This document shows positions 9,401-17,580 of a DNA stretch of 41,099 bases, piece by piece (the first letter of the stretch is position 1; the number at the start of each line of letters is the position of its first letter). The stretch is from an uncultured Alphaproteobacteria bacterium (GTDB lineage: Bacteria > Pseudomonadota > Alphaproteobacteria > RF32 > CAG-239), in contig CALXUQ010000008.1 in the NCBI GenBank assembly GCA_944391725.1, positions 1 through 41,099 of the forward strand, read 5' to 3'. The position numbers were made by a program, and so were the translations under genes. The notes under the pieces are model-generated. The model worked only from the letters and a program-made list of their open reading frames with translations, was not told the origin of the DNA and searched no databases.

Positions 9401-10537
9401 AAATTTCCCAAAATGGAATGGAACCTTTTTGAGTTCAAAAACAATGGACTCAGCCCCGAAGATTTTGCCGAAATCAACTCCTATGCTAGAGAAACCGTCT
9501 TTGCCGATAAAAATATCAATTTATCCCGCGCAGATTTAAGCTTGGTTCAAGGTTTTAAATTGCCCCCCAAGATGACAAGTCTTGATGTTTCCGACACTAT
9601 TTTTCCGGAAGGAAATCTTGACTTGTCCGGTACCAAATTTCTCAACATTTGCGATGCCGATTTTAGCAAATGCGACCAAATTAAATTTCCGGAGCAAATA
9701 TCAAAACTTGATTTTCACTTGAACAAATTCAAACCCGGAACCGAACTCGATATCAGCGGAGCTGAACGTGTCAACCTCTGGGTTCAAGATTTTACCAATC
9801 TCAAATCTCTCAAACTAAACCCTGAAGCTGAAATTAATATTGGTCGTTCTCAAATGCCCGCTGATATGGATTTAGACCTATCCCAGAGTAAATCCATTAC
9901 CATTAGTGAGAGTGATTTAAGCAATCTTAAATCCTTGCGTCTCCCTGAAGGTTTTGACATTGCGACCAACATCAAAGACTGCAAGCTACCGCCTGAAGTT
10001 TATATTGGTAACGAGCGCTACATCGCTCCGCAAACCGAAATCAAAGAAACACCAGCAGTTGAAGATAAAATTAAGCCGGCTGAGGAAAAACCCATTGAAA
10101 AAAGTGAGCAACAAACACAAACTCCGTCTCAAGAAAAAACTATTGAAACACAACCAGCCCCTGAGCAAGAGCAAGTTCAAACCCCTGCCCCTGAAAAAAA
10201 GCACAAAGGCAATAAACTTGTCCAACTTATTCAACGTTTAAGAGGAATTGATACTCATAGTTCAAAAGCCGGTGATACGGATAAATCGCAAGTGATAGAT
10301 TTCACCAATCAATCGTTACACGAAGACAAAACCAGTAACATTGCCGCTTTAGGAATTGAACCCACCCCCCAACCAAACAACACCCCTACAGTTTCCAAAC
10401 ACATCAAACGGCTGGTTAACATTGCTCGCGGTATCATTCAACCTAAAAAGACCGTGTCCGACACCCCAAAATCAAGTACCAACACGTTGTCGCAAAGTCA
10501 AATGGCTCAAAAAGCATCTGACCATAGTTATCACTAG
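6479..10537 (+). CDS. giant repeat protein, function unknown
   Basis: A 1352-residue protein without signal peptide or membrane segment. Residues 1-380 form an unrecognised globular region. Residues about 395-740 hold four diverged repeats of 80-100 residues sharing a pattern like KLPKDF...INGQLNL...LDQLPET, reminiscent of leucine-rich repeats. Residues about 745-1175 hold a shorter repeat of about 43 residues with consensus near DLSGTKxLxIxDxDFSxLxxLKLP, likely a solenoid or beta-helix. A Pro/Glu/Gln linker (about 1183-1240) and a basic tail with two similar helices (KLVQLIQRLRG; HIKRLVNIARG) finish it. A non-classically secreted effector or an intracellular scaffold are both possible; that is inference. 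The start is fixed by AAAGGA and the promoter at 6417-6445. It appears monocistronic. Confidence 0.9.
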   Translation: MAEEKDSAEYSPEIKRALSNYFEGLTEPVSLFIGTTANKDDKEFARDGNNSLIIKTVEALRQNGVDAVPFFDDAAKLPNKVVVSKTGLQTPFVAPENAQAEAVNILSILEQHGIYSLGFVTPNTEKQLLYPSLNNDIMDKDKVIDLEKAHPDPEQFQQIINAHGEDFISTMLDEASHSPELKLLDDITAQEMDNQNRMTGCKTLYKGGTQGSNVFAVISPYEARNVPHSSPQIVIAKGYSGLGSNSSSKGGATYIDKYSQRSYGFIYELEANADQKYYANIGLETASKELENANKYFETPVMPHRNKVKAKYLHLGDKNNGFLYPIPENDPRWQNFMALHEPSDNTIYGNLAIRRKQQKDDAKLNGQAKTYQFSHLEGLDIPDYRDLSNIDTETLLKSLARRVDITRDESGRLVVDGYVDLEGLDIRKLPKDFANIKINGQLNLGHNPELKITSLDQLPETTQGIVTHGSNAISFGDLSNHTTEELIGKLCGTNGLKKNIDGFYPYTTINTNIDKLPQDFKDSKFEALCLSNNYEFSSLQDVPETLSGITNLKVKEQKNDLSIHQFLKKTLGNCYMGTVEYQGVFYGGNMQGKVPDDYVPTQIQGNLDFSQTNIHTFPKEMKNIHCQSLLLNPDCQFTNLDNFPTTNRGIQGLQLTSISDTETTRSFLEKIYGTQNLAANSHTTQNGNIVIHNDLWLGFNNHITANAFPHDFSSLQIGGNITIGEQENRITIEESLQPSTGFLKHDKQIDLSGYKNEIRFEYGDLSNAEEVILPQQLEKLSFNTITLPSIKLDCSGTKNLKISEYSNLSSAQLIMPQQADSITIQDSQLPNGPVEIKNAKNVEISNSNLKKTNLSISDVSGLTLSDLTLNSNSKIDTSKANWVHLHQCDISHAQAVVFPNSPECTISMYEVKLPQGNYDFSALQKPFSLSCIEFTPDSSLKLPQIELAPDKLGWGSYDINVPEAYQFEIAYPGVKFPKMEWNLFEFKNNGLSPEDFAEINSYARETVFADKNINLSRADLSLVQGFKLPPKMTSLDVSDTIFPEGNLDLSGTKFLNICDADFSKCDQIKFPEQISKLDFHLNKFKPGTELDISGAERVNLWVQDFTNLKSLKLNPEAEINIGRSQMPADMDLDLSQSKSITISESDLSNLKSLRLPEGFDIATNIKDCKLPPEVYIGNERYIAPQTEIKETPAVEDKIKPAEEKPIEKSEQQTQTPSQEKTIETQPAPEQEQVQTPAPEKKHKGNKLVQLIQRLRGIDTHSSKAGDTDKSQVIDFTNQSLHEDKTSNIAALGIEPTPQPNNTPTVSKHIKRLVNIARGIIQPKKTVSDTPKSSTNTLSQSQMAQKASDHSYH

Positions 10538-10557
10538 TTAACTTGAATATAGTTCAC

Positions 10558-10590
10558 AAAAAAAGACAGCCTGTTTCACAACAGACTGCC
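10558..10590 (-). terminator. terminator of the YdcF-like gene
   Basis: On the minus strand GGCAGTCTGTT pairs with AACAGGCTGTC (two wobble pairs) around GTGA and is followed by seven T residues. The T-run shows it serves the minus-strand gene at 10684, about 95 bases upstream. The stretch 10591-10683 shows nothing else. Confidence 0.65.
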
Positions 10591-10683
10591 TCAAAAAATT
10601 AAACCAAAAAAAAGTGAATATGAATTTCGCCGCCTATTTCCCAACAGACTTTGAACAAAGTAATAACTAATAAAAGAAATGAA

Positions 10684-11628
10684 TTATTTTTTTGCCTCAG
10701 CAATCAACCTCGATACCTTTTCCATAAAAATTTTAGGATCGGCATCAGGCATTGGTAGAGAAACTTTCAATCCGCTTACATCAACCCCCAGCACTTCCTT
10801 ATCTCTGGTTTCAAGCATCAGATAGATTTCTTCATCGCTATACCCCAGCTCCTCAAGCATTTCGGAAGTCATATAAAAACAATAGCCTAACCCGACAAAT
10901 TTGCGTATTTGTTCAACAGTTGGCGCTGTTTTCATTTTTTCCGTAGCAAGAGGCAAACGCTTCTCATTCCACTCATGCATAGATTGCCAAGCACAAGCCA
11001 AAATGATATCGGCGCCATAACCATCAAAACTTTCGCAATCAAAAGTACGTTTTTTGTCTTTGGTCACAGGAGTTTCGTAATACACAAATTCATATTGCGG
11101 CAAATAGAAAGACAATTCCTGTGCCAATCGCAACAAATATCCCGGCTCAGAAACAACCGCAATACGAGGGCGATTTTGAAAACACATTGCAACCGAATGC
11201 TCTACAATCTGCTTAATCTCGTCAATGGTAGAAACCGTATCTTGACCAAACGTATCAATATGATTTTGCTTGACCCAAGTTTTGTCAAAACCAAGTTTGA
11301 CCATTGCATTTTCGGTCAATACATTCAGCTTATCCGGCAAATTTTGCCCCTTGCTGGGAGTAGCCCCTACCGTCATAAATTCCGGCAACCTGCCATATTT
11401 ATCTTGGTAAGCTTGAAGTATTTTAGCCGCATGGACAATCGGACGCGGATAACCGCCAATAACCATCAGTGCATCAACTGCGGGAATATTCTGGAGGGTA
11501 AAGCTCTCAACCGGTTGGAAACAACCAACATTAGCGTTATAGGCCATAACATCACCGCTGTGATATACGCCCCAAGTTGCAATACTTAAAACTTCTGCAC
11601 GCTCTTCTGAATTTAACTTTTTAGCCAT
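10684..11628 (-). CDS. tentative YdcF/ElyC (DUF218)-like protein
   Basis: A 314-residue soluble protein. The middle resembles the DUF218 fold: VDALMVIGGYPRPIVHAAKIL, then PEFMTVGATPSKGQ, an ENAMVKLGF stretch, and DTVSTIDEIKQIVEH in place of the family's conserved Thr/Glu-Asn segment. RIAVVSEPGYLLR follows, comparable to the usual strand ending in HxxR. Several hallmark residues are not exact, so the family call is tentative. DUF218 proteins are linked to envelope metabolism. The start ATG has no Shine-Dalgarno site and sits in an AT-rich leader, like the genes at 11815, 32078 and 33776. It is transcribed divergently from 11815. Confidence 0.75.
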   Translation of the reverse strand: MAKKLNSEERAEVLSIATWGVYHSGDVMAYNANVGCFQPVESFTLQNIPAVDALMVIGGYPRPIVHAAKILQAYQDKYGRLPEFMTVGATPSKGQNLPDKLNVLTENAMVKLGFDKTWVKQNHIDTFGQDTVSTIDEIKQIVEHSVAMCFQNRPRIAVVSEPGYLLRLAQELSFYLPQYEFVYYETPVTKDKKRTFDCESFDGYGADIILACAWQSMHEWNEKRLPLATEKMKTAPTVEQIRKFVGLGYCFYMTSEMLEELGYSDEEIYLMLETRDKEVLGVDVSGLKVSLPMPDADPKIFMEKVSRLIAEAKK

Positions 11629-11743
11629 AATAAAAAAGATTAAAAATTAATAAAATAAATATTGTTTGCTGGGTGTAGTAGCACAATTCTTCTCAGAAGG
11701 CAAGCATTTTTTTGCAGAATTTTGGCCATAATTCATTTTTTAC

Positions 11744-11772
11744 TTGCTTTTAAGTCTATTTTTTTGTACATT
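11744..11772 (+). promoter_or_regulatory. candidate promoter of the gene at 11815
   Basis: TTGCTT (11744-11749), a 17-base spacer and TACATT (11767-11772). The match is moderate; the expected leader of about 37 bases is AT-rich and lacks a Shine-Dalgarno site. Confidence 0.35.
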
Positions 11773-11814
11773 AGATGCAAATAAAAATTTTTATAACATT
11801 TAAATCTAAAAATT

Positions 11815-12492
11815 ATGGCAGCGTTATCATTATTCCTGACTAGAGAGAAAGCAGTTCGTTATTTTAAAGAACAAGAATTTACCTTTACTGGAAATGCCGT
11901 TTCTCTGGTACTTTCCAAAGACGGCAAAACTTTAGGATGGTATTACTCCTATATGGGAGTTTACGCCCTCAGCACCAAGGCAAATTCTCATCAGATGCTC
12001 GACCAACCGCTCAGCGGCTACCGCACATTAGTTGGCGGCCAGGTCTTTTTGCATCAAGGGCACCTTTATCGCTATAGCGCGATAAAGATTTCAACCCACG
12101 GTCGTCCTTCATCTTCGCTAATCATCCGTGGATACACGGAAGTCCTCAACGCAAGTGAAGTTGAAGAACTAAAGCTCACCGAAAAGCCCTACAACCTCTG
12201 TGGGGTAATTGACAAAGAAACAAACCAACTGTTGACCTTTGTCTGGGCAGCCGGAAACATTGAACATCCGGAGCACTTCTATCCGGTATTCGAACAAGAC
12301 TTTAGTCTTAACTTGAAAAAACGCTCTCTCCGCAAATTTAAAGTTGGAGAAGAGTTTAAATTTCAAAATCGTTACTGGATGGTCAATACTCATCAAGGTT
12401 CGCCTTGCTTGTGTGAGCTGGATATTCAGCTGCGAAGAAAGATGGAACGAATCCACAATGTTTCATATTCGAGAATCATCCCCGAATACTAA
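11815..12492 (+). CDS. orphan protein, function unknown
   Basis: A 225-residue soluble protein, probably rich in beta strands (GNAVSLVLSKDGKTLGWYYS; QNRYWMVNTHQGSPCLCELD). It has no signal peptide or membrane segment and ends in a basic segment (RRKMERIHNVSYSRI). The ATG at 11815 lies in the context AAATTATGGC without a Shine-Dalgarno site. The same ATTATGGC context occurs at the neighbouring divergent gene. A strong terminator follows. I do not recognise the family. Confidence 0.8.
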   Translation: MAALSLFLTREKAVRYFKEQEFTFTGNAVSLVLSKDGKTLGWYYSYMGVYALSTKANSHQMLDQPLSGYRTLVGGQVFLHQGHLYRYSAIKISTHGRPSSSLIIRGYTEVLNASEVEELKLTEKPYNLCGVIDKETNQLLTFVWAAGNIEHPEHFYPVFEQDFSLNLKKRSLRKFKVGEEFKFQNRYWMVNTHQGSPCLCELDIQLRRKMERIHNVSYSRIIPEY

Positions 12493-12518
12493 AATTATCG
12501 ATTCGTTTTTACATTTCC

Positions 12519-12548
12519 AAACTCCGCTTCGGCGGAGTTTTTTTTTTG
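12519..12548 (+). terminator. strong intrinsic terminator
   Basis: AAACTCCGC (12519-12527) and GCGGAGTTT (12532-12540) form a perfect 9-bp stem closed by a TTCG tetraloop, followed by an uninterrupted T-run. It ends the gene at 11815-12492. Confidence 0.92.
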
Positions 12549-12649
12549 CCTTTTTCTCCTGTTTAACTACAAACCCAGCTCTTTTAACACCCAATTTCTA
12601 AAATTAAACTCTCATTTTGCAGATTATTGTTGATTAAATCAGCCGTCCT

Positions 12650-12677
12650 TTGACTCTAAGCAGAAAAGCACTACAAT
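12650..12677 (+). promoter_or_regulatory. sigma-70 promoter of the gene at 12711
   Basis: TTGACT (12650-12655) and TACAAT (12672-12677) each match the consensus at five of six positions, with a 16-base spacer. Transcription would start near 12684. Confidence 0.6.
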
Positions 12678-12710
12678 AAACTCATAAATTTAATTTTTAT
12701 GGAGATTTAA

Positions 12711-13118
12711 ATGCCAAAAGAGTTTAAACGTTACCCCACAAAAAATGGTAACAAATATGTACGATATTACACTCCGGAAGGAGAAAATTCTGCTTTTGCC
12801 CAGCATAACGGCGCTACCCAACGCGCTATTGAGAGCAAAGCTTCGTTGATTGCCGCCGCCAAAGTCGGCATTAGCTATGGGTTGGAAAATGCCGAATTTC
12901 AAACCTGGCTCAAAACCCCAACCACCAATTCGGAAGTTGATACTCGCATCCGCTTAGAGTTTATCAAAGAATGTGAACGCTTGGCTCTCTTGCCCGAAAA
13001 AGAGCTGGAAAAGCTCCGTAATGCGGACAGCCATTTTGTTGGTATCATTCACAGCAAAGATCGTAATGCTTATTACAAACAACATATATTCGACCTTGCT
13101 CATCAGCAAGAACGCTAA
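12711..13118 (+). CDS. small soluble protein, function unknown
   Basis: A 135-residue protein. The basic N-terminus (KEFKRYPTKNGNKYVRYYTPEG) looks like a small beta hairpin region. The rest is helical and charged (IRLEFIKECERLALLPEKELEKL). The start is supported by GGAG eight bases upstream and by a good promoter. It is a single gene between its promoter and a bidirectional terminator. I do not recognise the family. Confidence 0.75.
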   Translation: MPKEFKRYPTKNGNKYVRYYTPEGENSAFAQHNGATQRAIESKASLIAAAKVGISYGLENAEFQTWLKTPTTNSEVDTRIRLEFIKECERLALLPEKELEKLRNADSHFVGIIHSKDRNAYYKQHIFDLAHQQER

Positions 13119-13127
13119 AAAAAATTC

Positions 13128-13152
13128 AGCCCCTCTTATGAGGGGCTTTTTT
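13128..13152. terminator. bidirectional terminator
   Basis: AGCCCCTC (13128-13135) and GAGGGGCT (13140-13147) with loop TTAT. A T-run follows on the plus strand and an A-run precedes it, so it can end both the gene at 12711 and the convergent aminopeptidase gene at 13158. Confidence 0.88.
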
Positions 13153-13157
13153 GTTGT

Positions 13158-14285
13158 TTATTTCAGCTTTTCTGGGTTCAGACCGATTAGTTCCGGCAAG
13201 ACAAACCGCCCGTTTTTGCGCACTAATACCTCATCAAAAAATATTTCGCCGCCACCGTGCTCGGCATCTTGCATTTGTACCAAATCCCAGTGAATAGCCG
13301 ACTTGTTACCATTGTTGGTTTCGTCTTCATAAGAATTACCGATAGCCATATGGAATGAGCCGCTGATTTTTTCATCAAACAAAATATCCAGCATCGGCTG
13401 AGTTACAAACGGATTAACTCCGAGCGCAAACTCGCCCATATAGCGGCTGCCTTCATCAATATTCAAAATTTTCTGGAATTTATCATCATTTATCATGGAG
13501 TGTCCTTCAACAATTTTGCCATCTTTGAACACCAACCGAATATTAGAAAACACCGCACCCATATATGTGGTGTCGGTATTAAACTGGATAACCCCGTTAA
13601 TAGAATCTTTCACCGGCGCCGTATAGACTTCTCCGTCCGGAATATTCATTTGACCATCGCAAATAATTGATTTTATGCCCGCAATGGAAAATTCCACTTC
13701 GGTTCCCGGCGCCACAATCCGCACTTTTTTAGTTTTATCCATCAGCTTTTTGAGCGGTTTCATGGCCTGTCCCATTTTTACATAATCTACCAAACAAGCA
13801 TCAAAATAAAAGTCTTCAAAATCTTCTAATGCCATTTTAGACATTGCCGCAAAAGCCGCGTTTGGATAGCGCAACACACACCATTTGGTCTGAGGAACTC
13901 TAATTTCCGAATGTACCGGGTTCCAATAATATTTCTGATAATTATTCATTTTTTCAGGATCAACCGCAGACATTTTAAACAAATCATCGTTACCTCTCAC
14001 CCCGATATAAGCCTGAGAATTTGACATTAGCTGCTTGTGTATCTCAGCTTGTGCCTTCATTTGAGCCACGGAAGCATTTTCAATAAACGCTTTTTGTAAA
14101 GCTTGTTCATTAAAATAATAAAACGGCACTCCACCGGCTTTGGTTGCGGCTTTGACCAATTCTTGCACCAGCGGCATAGTCGAAAGTCCAATCGCCTCAA
14201 TATAAATTTGTTCACCTTTTTTGAGTTTGACCGAATTTTTAATCAAATTCTCCGCCAAACGGGTAATTCTCTCATCAATACGCAT
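13158..14285 (-). CDS. M29 family aminopeptidase
   Basis: A 375-residue metallo-aminopeptidase of the M29 (thermophilic aminopeptidase/AmpS/PepS) family, of about normal length. It would release N-terminal residues from peptides in the cytoplasm using a dinuclear metal site. Family motifs are intact: MNIPDGEVYTAP (first metal-binding Glu), the second Glu in MGEFALGVNP, the His in GSFHMAIGNSY, and NKSAIHWDLV with the last His and Asp. Its ATG follows the stop codon of the upstream M17-like gene without a gap. Its ribosome site (GGAG) lies inside the end of that gene, so the two are translationally coupled. Confidence 0.93.
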   Translation of the reverse strand: MRIDERITRLAENLIKNSVKLKKGEQIYIEAIGLSTMPLVQELVKAATKAGGVPFYYFNEQALQKAFIENASVAQMKAQAEIHKQLMSNSQAYIGVRGNDDLFKMSAVDPEKMNNYQKYYWNPVHSEIRVPQTKWCVLRYPNAAFAAMSKMALEDFEDFYFDACLVDYVKMGQAMKPLKKLMDKTKKVRIVAPGTEVEFSIAGIKSIICDGQMNIPDGEVYTAPVKDSINGVIQFNTDTTYMGAVFSNIRLVFKDGKIVEGHSMINDDKFQKILNIDEGSRYMGEFALGVNPFVTQPMLDILFDEKISGSFHMAIGNSYEDETNNGNKSAIHWDLVQMQDAEHGGGEIFFDEVLVRKNGRFVLPELIGLNPEKLK

Positions 14286-15008
14286 TTATAACACTCCTTT
14301 GCTAATATGCTCATACAATTTCCGCAGTTCGGTCGCGGCTTGCTCATCGGTAGATAAATTTTGTTTTATGAATATAGGATTAGGAATTAAAAAATCATCA
14401 AGTTCGCCCTCAATTTTCAAACATGCCCTTATTGGGAGCGCCAATTTTTGCAAAGCCACCGCCTTCATCAGTCCGGCCCCAACTGCTGCCGCCTTACGAT
14501 TTTGAGCCACCACAATCAATGGTTCCTTATTGCTATTTTCATTTTTCCACTCCAACATCACCAAACCATCGCCCAAATCCTTAAAATATAGGTTAAGATA
14601 CTCCAAACGCTTAATTTCAAAAAAATATTGCTCGGTTTGATACAAACTTTCCGGCTCATTAAACAGATCACGCGCAAAACGTATTGCATTGGCCAACGCC
14701 GCAAAAGGTTCATATTTCAAGCGCATTTCGAGCGGATTTTTCACCACAAAGGTAATGGTTTCAAGTTTAGGATAATCTTCGGGCGCAAGCTTGGCATATT
14801 TATCAAAACGATAATCCTCCAGCTCTGCCCCCAAGGCTATTCGGCAGATTATATCATCATCAAATTTTTCGGCATTCAGACACAAGTCCTCTTGCTTGTA
14901 GGCATAATCTCGCAACAAAACCCGTCCGGTCTCTTCACCAATCGCACTTAAGACAAGCTCAAGACCATCTGGTTTTTGCTCAGCCGATTTGAACATAATC
15001 ATCACCAT
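14286..15008 (-). CDS. truncated M17 (PepA-like) leucyl-aminopeptidase homologue, probably inactive
   Basis: A 240-residue protein related to leucyl aminopeptidase PepA, which is normally about 500 residues. The N-terminal domain is followed by the family junction motif at 111-119 (FARDLFNEP). The segment RKAAAVGAGLMKAVALQKLALP (171-192) matches the PepA helix after the active-site loop. The loop itself, with the metal-binding Lys and Asp (VGKGITFDTGG in PepA), is reduced to VVAQN. The NTDAEGR motif and the whole C-terminal catalytic half are absent. It cannot be a normal M17 peptidase. It may be a relic, a regulator or a subunit. The frame is intact and the start has AGGAG nine bases upstream, and it is coupled to the M29 gene. 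Confidence 0.8.
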   Translation of the reverse strand: MVMIMFKSAEQKPDGLELVLSAIGEETGRVLLRDYAYKQEDLCLNAEKFDDDIICRIALGAELEDYRFDKYAKLAPEDYPKLETITFVVKNPLEMRLKYEPFAALANAIRFARDLFNEPESLYQTEQYFFEIKRLEYLNLYFKDLGDGLVMLEWKNENSNKEPLIVVAQNRKAAAVGAGLMKAVALQKLALPIRACLKIEGELDDFLIPNPIFIKQNLSTDEQAATELRKLYEHISKGVL

Positions 15009-15070
15009 TGACGATTCTCCTCATTTTCACTCTTTACAATAGCGTAAGATAAGTATACAAAGAGTAAATT

Positions 15071-16024
15071 ATGAACAATATCTATGAAGCAACATCGTCT
15101 AATATATCCAAGGCTGCCGAAGTTATCAAAAACGGCGGCTTGGTTGCCATGCCCACCGAAACCGTATATGGTCTCGGGGCCAATGTTTATAACCCCACGG
15201 CAGTTGCCAACATTTTTGCCGCCAAGGGCAGACCATCGTTTAATCCGCTGATTTCACATATCGCCGAGTTGGATTTTTTGCCCACCTATGCCAAGACTGA
15301 TAGTCGAGTTATGGCTTTGGCTAAAAAGTATTGGCCCGGACCACTGACTTTTGTACTACCCCGATTTGAGAGTGACACTAACGCGGCTATTGATTTAGCT
15401 TGTGCCGGATTGCGTACTATCACGGTTAGAATGCCCAACCACCCGGTAGCTTTAGAGCTGATTAAAAAAAGCGGTGTTCCGATTGTGGCTCCTTCGGCTA
15501 ACAAATCGCAAACCATTAGCCCCACCACGGCTCAACACGTTGCTGACAGCCTAGGCGATAAGGTCGATATGATTTTAGACGGCGGAGCTTGCAAAGTTGG
15601 GGTTGAATCAACTATCATTGACGTCACCGGACCGCATGTAGTTTTGTTAAGAGCCGGCGGCTTGAGTTTAGAGGAATTGGAAGATTTTTTAAATGAAAAA
15701 GTTCTGATTTCGCATGGTAACCCCGATTTGCCGAGCTCTCCGGGACAAATGCTCAAACACTATGCCCCCTCACACCAAATGCGGATTAATGCCGAGGCCC
15801 CGATGGAAGGTGAATTTTTCATCGGCTTTGGAGATGTTCAGGGCGCCAACCTCAACTTGAGCCCAAGTGGAGACACCAGCGAGGCCGCCGCTAACTTGTT
15901 TTCCTACATGAGATATGCCGATGCCCAACTCGGCTATACCGGCATTGCCATGTCGCCCATTCCTGAAACCGGATTAGGCTTAGCCATTAACGACCGTATT
16001 CGTCGTGCCGCTTATAAAAAATAG
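15071..16024 (+). CDS. threonylcarbamoyl-AMP synthase, Sua5 type
   Basis: A 317-residue Sua5/YrdC-family enzyme. It makes threonylcarbamoyl-AMP from threonine, bicarbonate and ATP, the first step of t6A synthesis at position 37 of ANN-reading tRNAs. The YrdC core (about 1-200) shows MPTETVYGLGANVYN, AAKGRPSFNPL, the KYWPGPLTFVL segment and APSANKS. The C-terminal Sua5 domain, absent from short TsaC proteins, starts near SPGQMLKHYAPSH. The ATG is at 15071 after a weak AAAGAG site. It stands alone, divergent from the aminopeptidase pair. Confidence 0.94.
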   Translation: MNNIYEATSSNISKAAEVIKNGGLVAMPTETVYGLGANVYNPTAVANIFAAKGRPSFNPLISHIAELDFLPTYAKTDSRVMALAKKYWPGPLTFVLPRFESDTNAAIDLACAGLRTITVRMPNHPVALELIKKSGVPIVAPSANKSQTISPTTAQHVADSLGDKVDMILDGGACKVGVESTIIDVTGPHVVLLRAGGLSLEELEDFLNEKVLISHGNPDLPSSPGQMLKHYAPSHQMRINAEAPMEGEFFIGFGDVQGANLNLSPSGDTSEAAANLFSYMRYADAQLGYTGIAMSPIPETGLGLAINDRIRRAAYKK

Positions 16025-16031
16025 TTCAGAC

Positions 16032-16060
16032 AAAAAAACAGCCCCACATTCAGGGGCTGT
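16032..16060 (-). terminator. terminator of the envelope operon (after fabZ)
   Basis: ACAGCCCC (16038-16045) and GGGGCTGT (16053-16060) form a perfect 8-bp stem. On the minus strand a seven-T run follows, so it mainly ends the fabZ transcript. On the plus strand it may also slow read-through from Sua5. Confidence 0.8.
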
Positions 16061-16084
16061 TATTGCATGATGTAAGATAAGAAA

Positions 16085-16534
16085 TTACATCACAATCATT
16101 GCTGTAAATTCGGCTTCTGAGACAACTTTGCCATCGACACGGCTTTCACCTTTGAACACAAAGACTTTACCATGAGCCTTAATTTTTTCCACGTGCATCA
16201 TCAGCTGATCCCCGGGTTTTACCGGCTTGCGGAATTTCACCCCGTCAATCGACATAAAGAACACACCGGGTTTTTTCTCACCCAAATCCTGCATACTCGC
16301 CAAGACCAAAGCACCGGCGGTTTGTGCCATTGCCTCAATTTGCAACACCCCGGGCATTACCGGATTACCAGGGAAATGACCTTGGAAAAATTCCTCATTC
16401 ATAGTCACATTTTTAAGACCCACACCTTTAACTCCCGGTTCTTCGACAGTTAAACGGTCCACCAGAAAAAACGGATACCGATGCGGTAACAATTCCATAA
16501 TTTCTTCAGTAGTATATACTTTATTTTCAGACAT
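16085..16534 (-). CDS. fabZ: 3-hydroxyacyl-ACP dehydratase FabZ
   Basis: A 149-residue hot-dog-fold enzyme. It dehydrates 3-hydroxyacyl-ACP in fatty-acid elongation and competes with lipid A synthesis for the same substrate pool. Key motifs are LLPHRYPFFLVDR, with the catalytic His, and GHFPGNPVMPGVLQIEAMAQ, with the catalytic Glu. The ATG follows GAGGAA. It is the last gene of the minus-strand envelope operon, 32 bases after lpxD; lpxA, the usual next gene, is not present. Confidence 0.96.
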   Translation of the reverse strand: MSENKVYTTEEIMELLPHRYPFFLVDRLTVEEPGVKGVGLKNVTMNEEFFQGHFPGNPVMPGVLQIEAMAQTAGALVLASMQDLGEKKPGVFFMSIDGVKFRKPVKPGDQLMMHVEKIKAHGKVFVFKGESRVDGKVVSEAEFTAMIVM

Positions 16535-16566
16535 TTAAGTTCCTCACTTTAAGTTTAAATTAAAAT

Positions 16567-17580
16567 TTATTTTTTCACGGCTTTTTGCACAAAAGCGGTT
16601 TGACGCATAAATTGTTTGATTGGAACAGCCGGTGAACCCATCATCACTTGTCCCGGACCAATATCACTCATCACTCCGGATTGTGCCGCAATTTGGGTAC
16701 CGCTGCCAATATTGACATGGTCTGCCAAACCGACTTGACCGCCGAGTACCACATAGTCGCCCAAATGCGTACTGCCGGCAATTCCGACTTGGGAAACCAA
16801 AATGCAACCACGTCCCAACACCACATTGTGCGCCACTTGGGTCAAATTATCAATCCGACAACCATCACCGATAACTGTGTCATCAAGAGCCCCGCGGTCG
16901 ACACAAGCATTAGCCCCGATTTCCACATCATTGCCGATAATCACTCGTCCAAGTTGCGGAATACGCTTATGTTGCCCGTTAATCATCATAAATCCAAAAC
17001 CGTCTTGTCCAATCTGCGCTCCGCTAAAAATATAGCAGTCATTACCCATCAGACAGTAGGAAATATGCGCCCCTACCCCAATGCGGCAGTTATCACCGAT
17101 AACGCAGTTTTCATCAATTACGGCATTTGCCTCAATGCGACAATTGTGACCGATTTTTACCCCTGCGGCAATCACCGCATTTTCTCCAACATAGCAGTTT
17201 TGCCCAAGAGATGCTTGCGGACTGATATGAGCCGAGGCGGCAATTTGCGGCTTAGGCGCATTGAGTTCATATAAGGCTTCATTAAGCTTTAGAGAAGCCA
17301 GTTTCGGATTATCACAAACCAGCACAATCACATGAGCGGGGATAAACTCTTTCAACTCATTGGTTGAAATACAAGCCTTTGCCTTCATTTCGGAAGCTTT
17401 GGCTTTAGCTTTTTTATCAAAGAAAAAACAAATGTCTTGGCTGTTTGCTTTTTCCATTGAGGCCAAATCGGCAATAGTTTCTGAAGCTTTCGAGGCATCA
17501 AGCAGCTCCGCCCCGCAAATCTCAGCAATTTGAGCCAAAGTCAAAGGCCCTTTATTTTTATAAAATCGTACATCAACCAT
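16567..17580 (-). CDS. lpxD: UDP-3-O-acylglucosamine N-acyltransferase LpxD
   Basis: A 337-residue enzyme of lipid A synthesis, third step. An N-terminal uridine-binding domain (about 1-100) is followed by a left-handed beta-helix of hexapeptide repeats. It carries the family's catalytic His in [10 protein letters not shown] and the lipid-site motif [22 protein letters not shown]. The start at 17580 is chosen because GGAGGAGGGA lies just upstream and the protein begins at the conserved N-terminus. A TTG extension to 17622 lacks support. An unusually long 745-base gap full of hairpin repeats separates it from bamA upstream. Confidence 0.95.
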   Translation of the reverse strand: MVDVRFYKNKGPLTLAQIAEICGAELLDASKASETIADLASMEKANSQDICFFFDKKAKAKASEMKAKACISTNELKEFIPAHVIVLVCDNPKLASLKLNEALYELNAPKPQIAASAHISPQASLGQNCYVGENAVIAAGVKIGHNCRIEANAVIDENCVIGDNCRIGVGAHISYCLMGNDCYIFSGAQIGQDGFGFMMINGQHKRIPQLGRVIIGNDVEIGANACVDRGALDDTVIGDGCRIDNLTQVAHNVVLGRGCILVSQVGIAGSTHLGDYVVLGGQVGLADHVNIGSGTQIAAQSGVMSDIGPGQVMMGSPAVPIKQFMRQTAFVQKAVKK

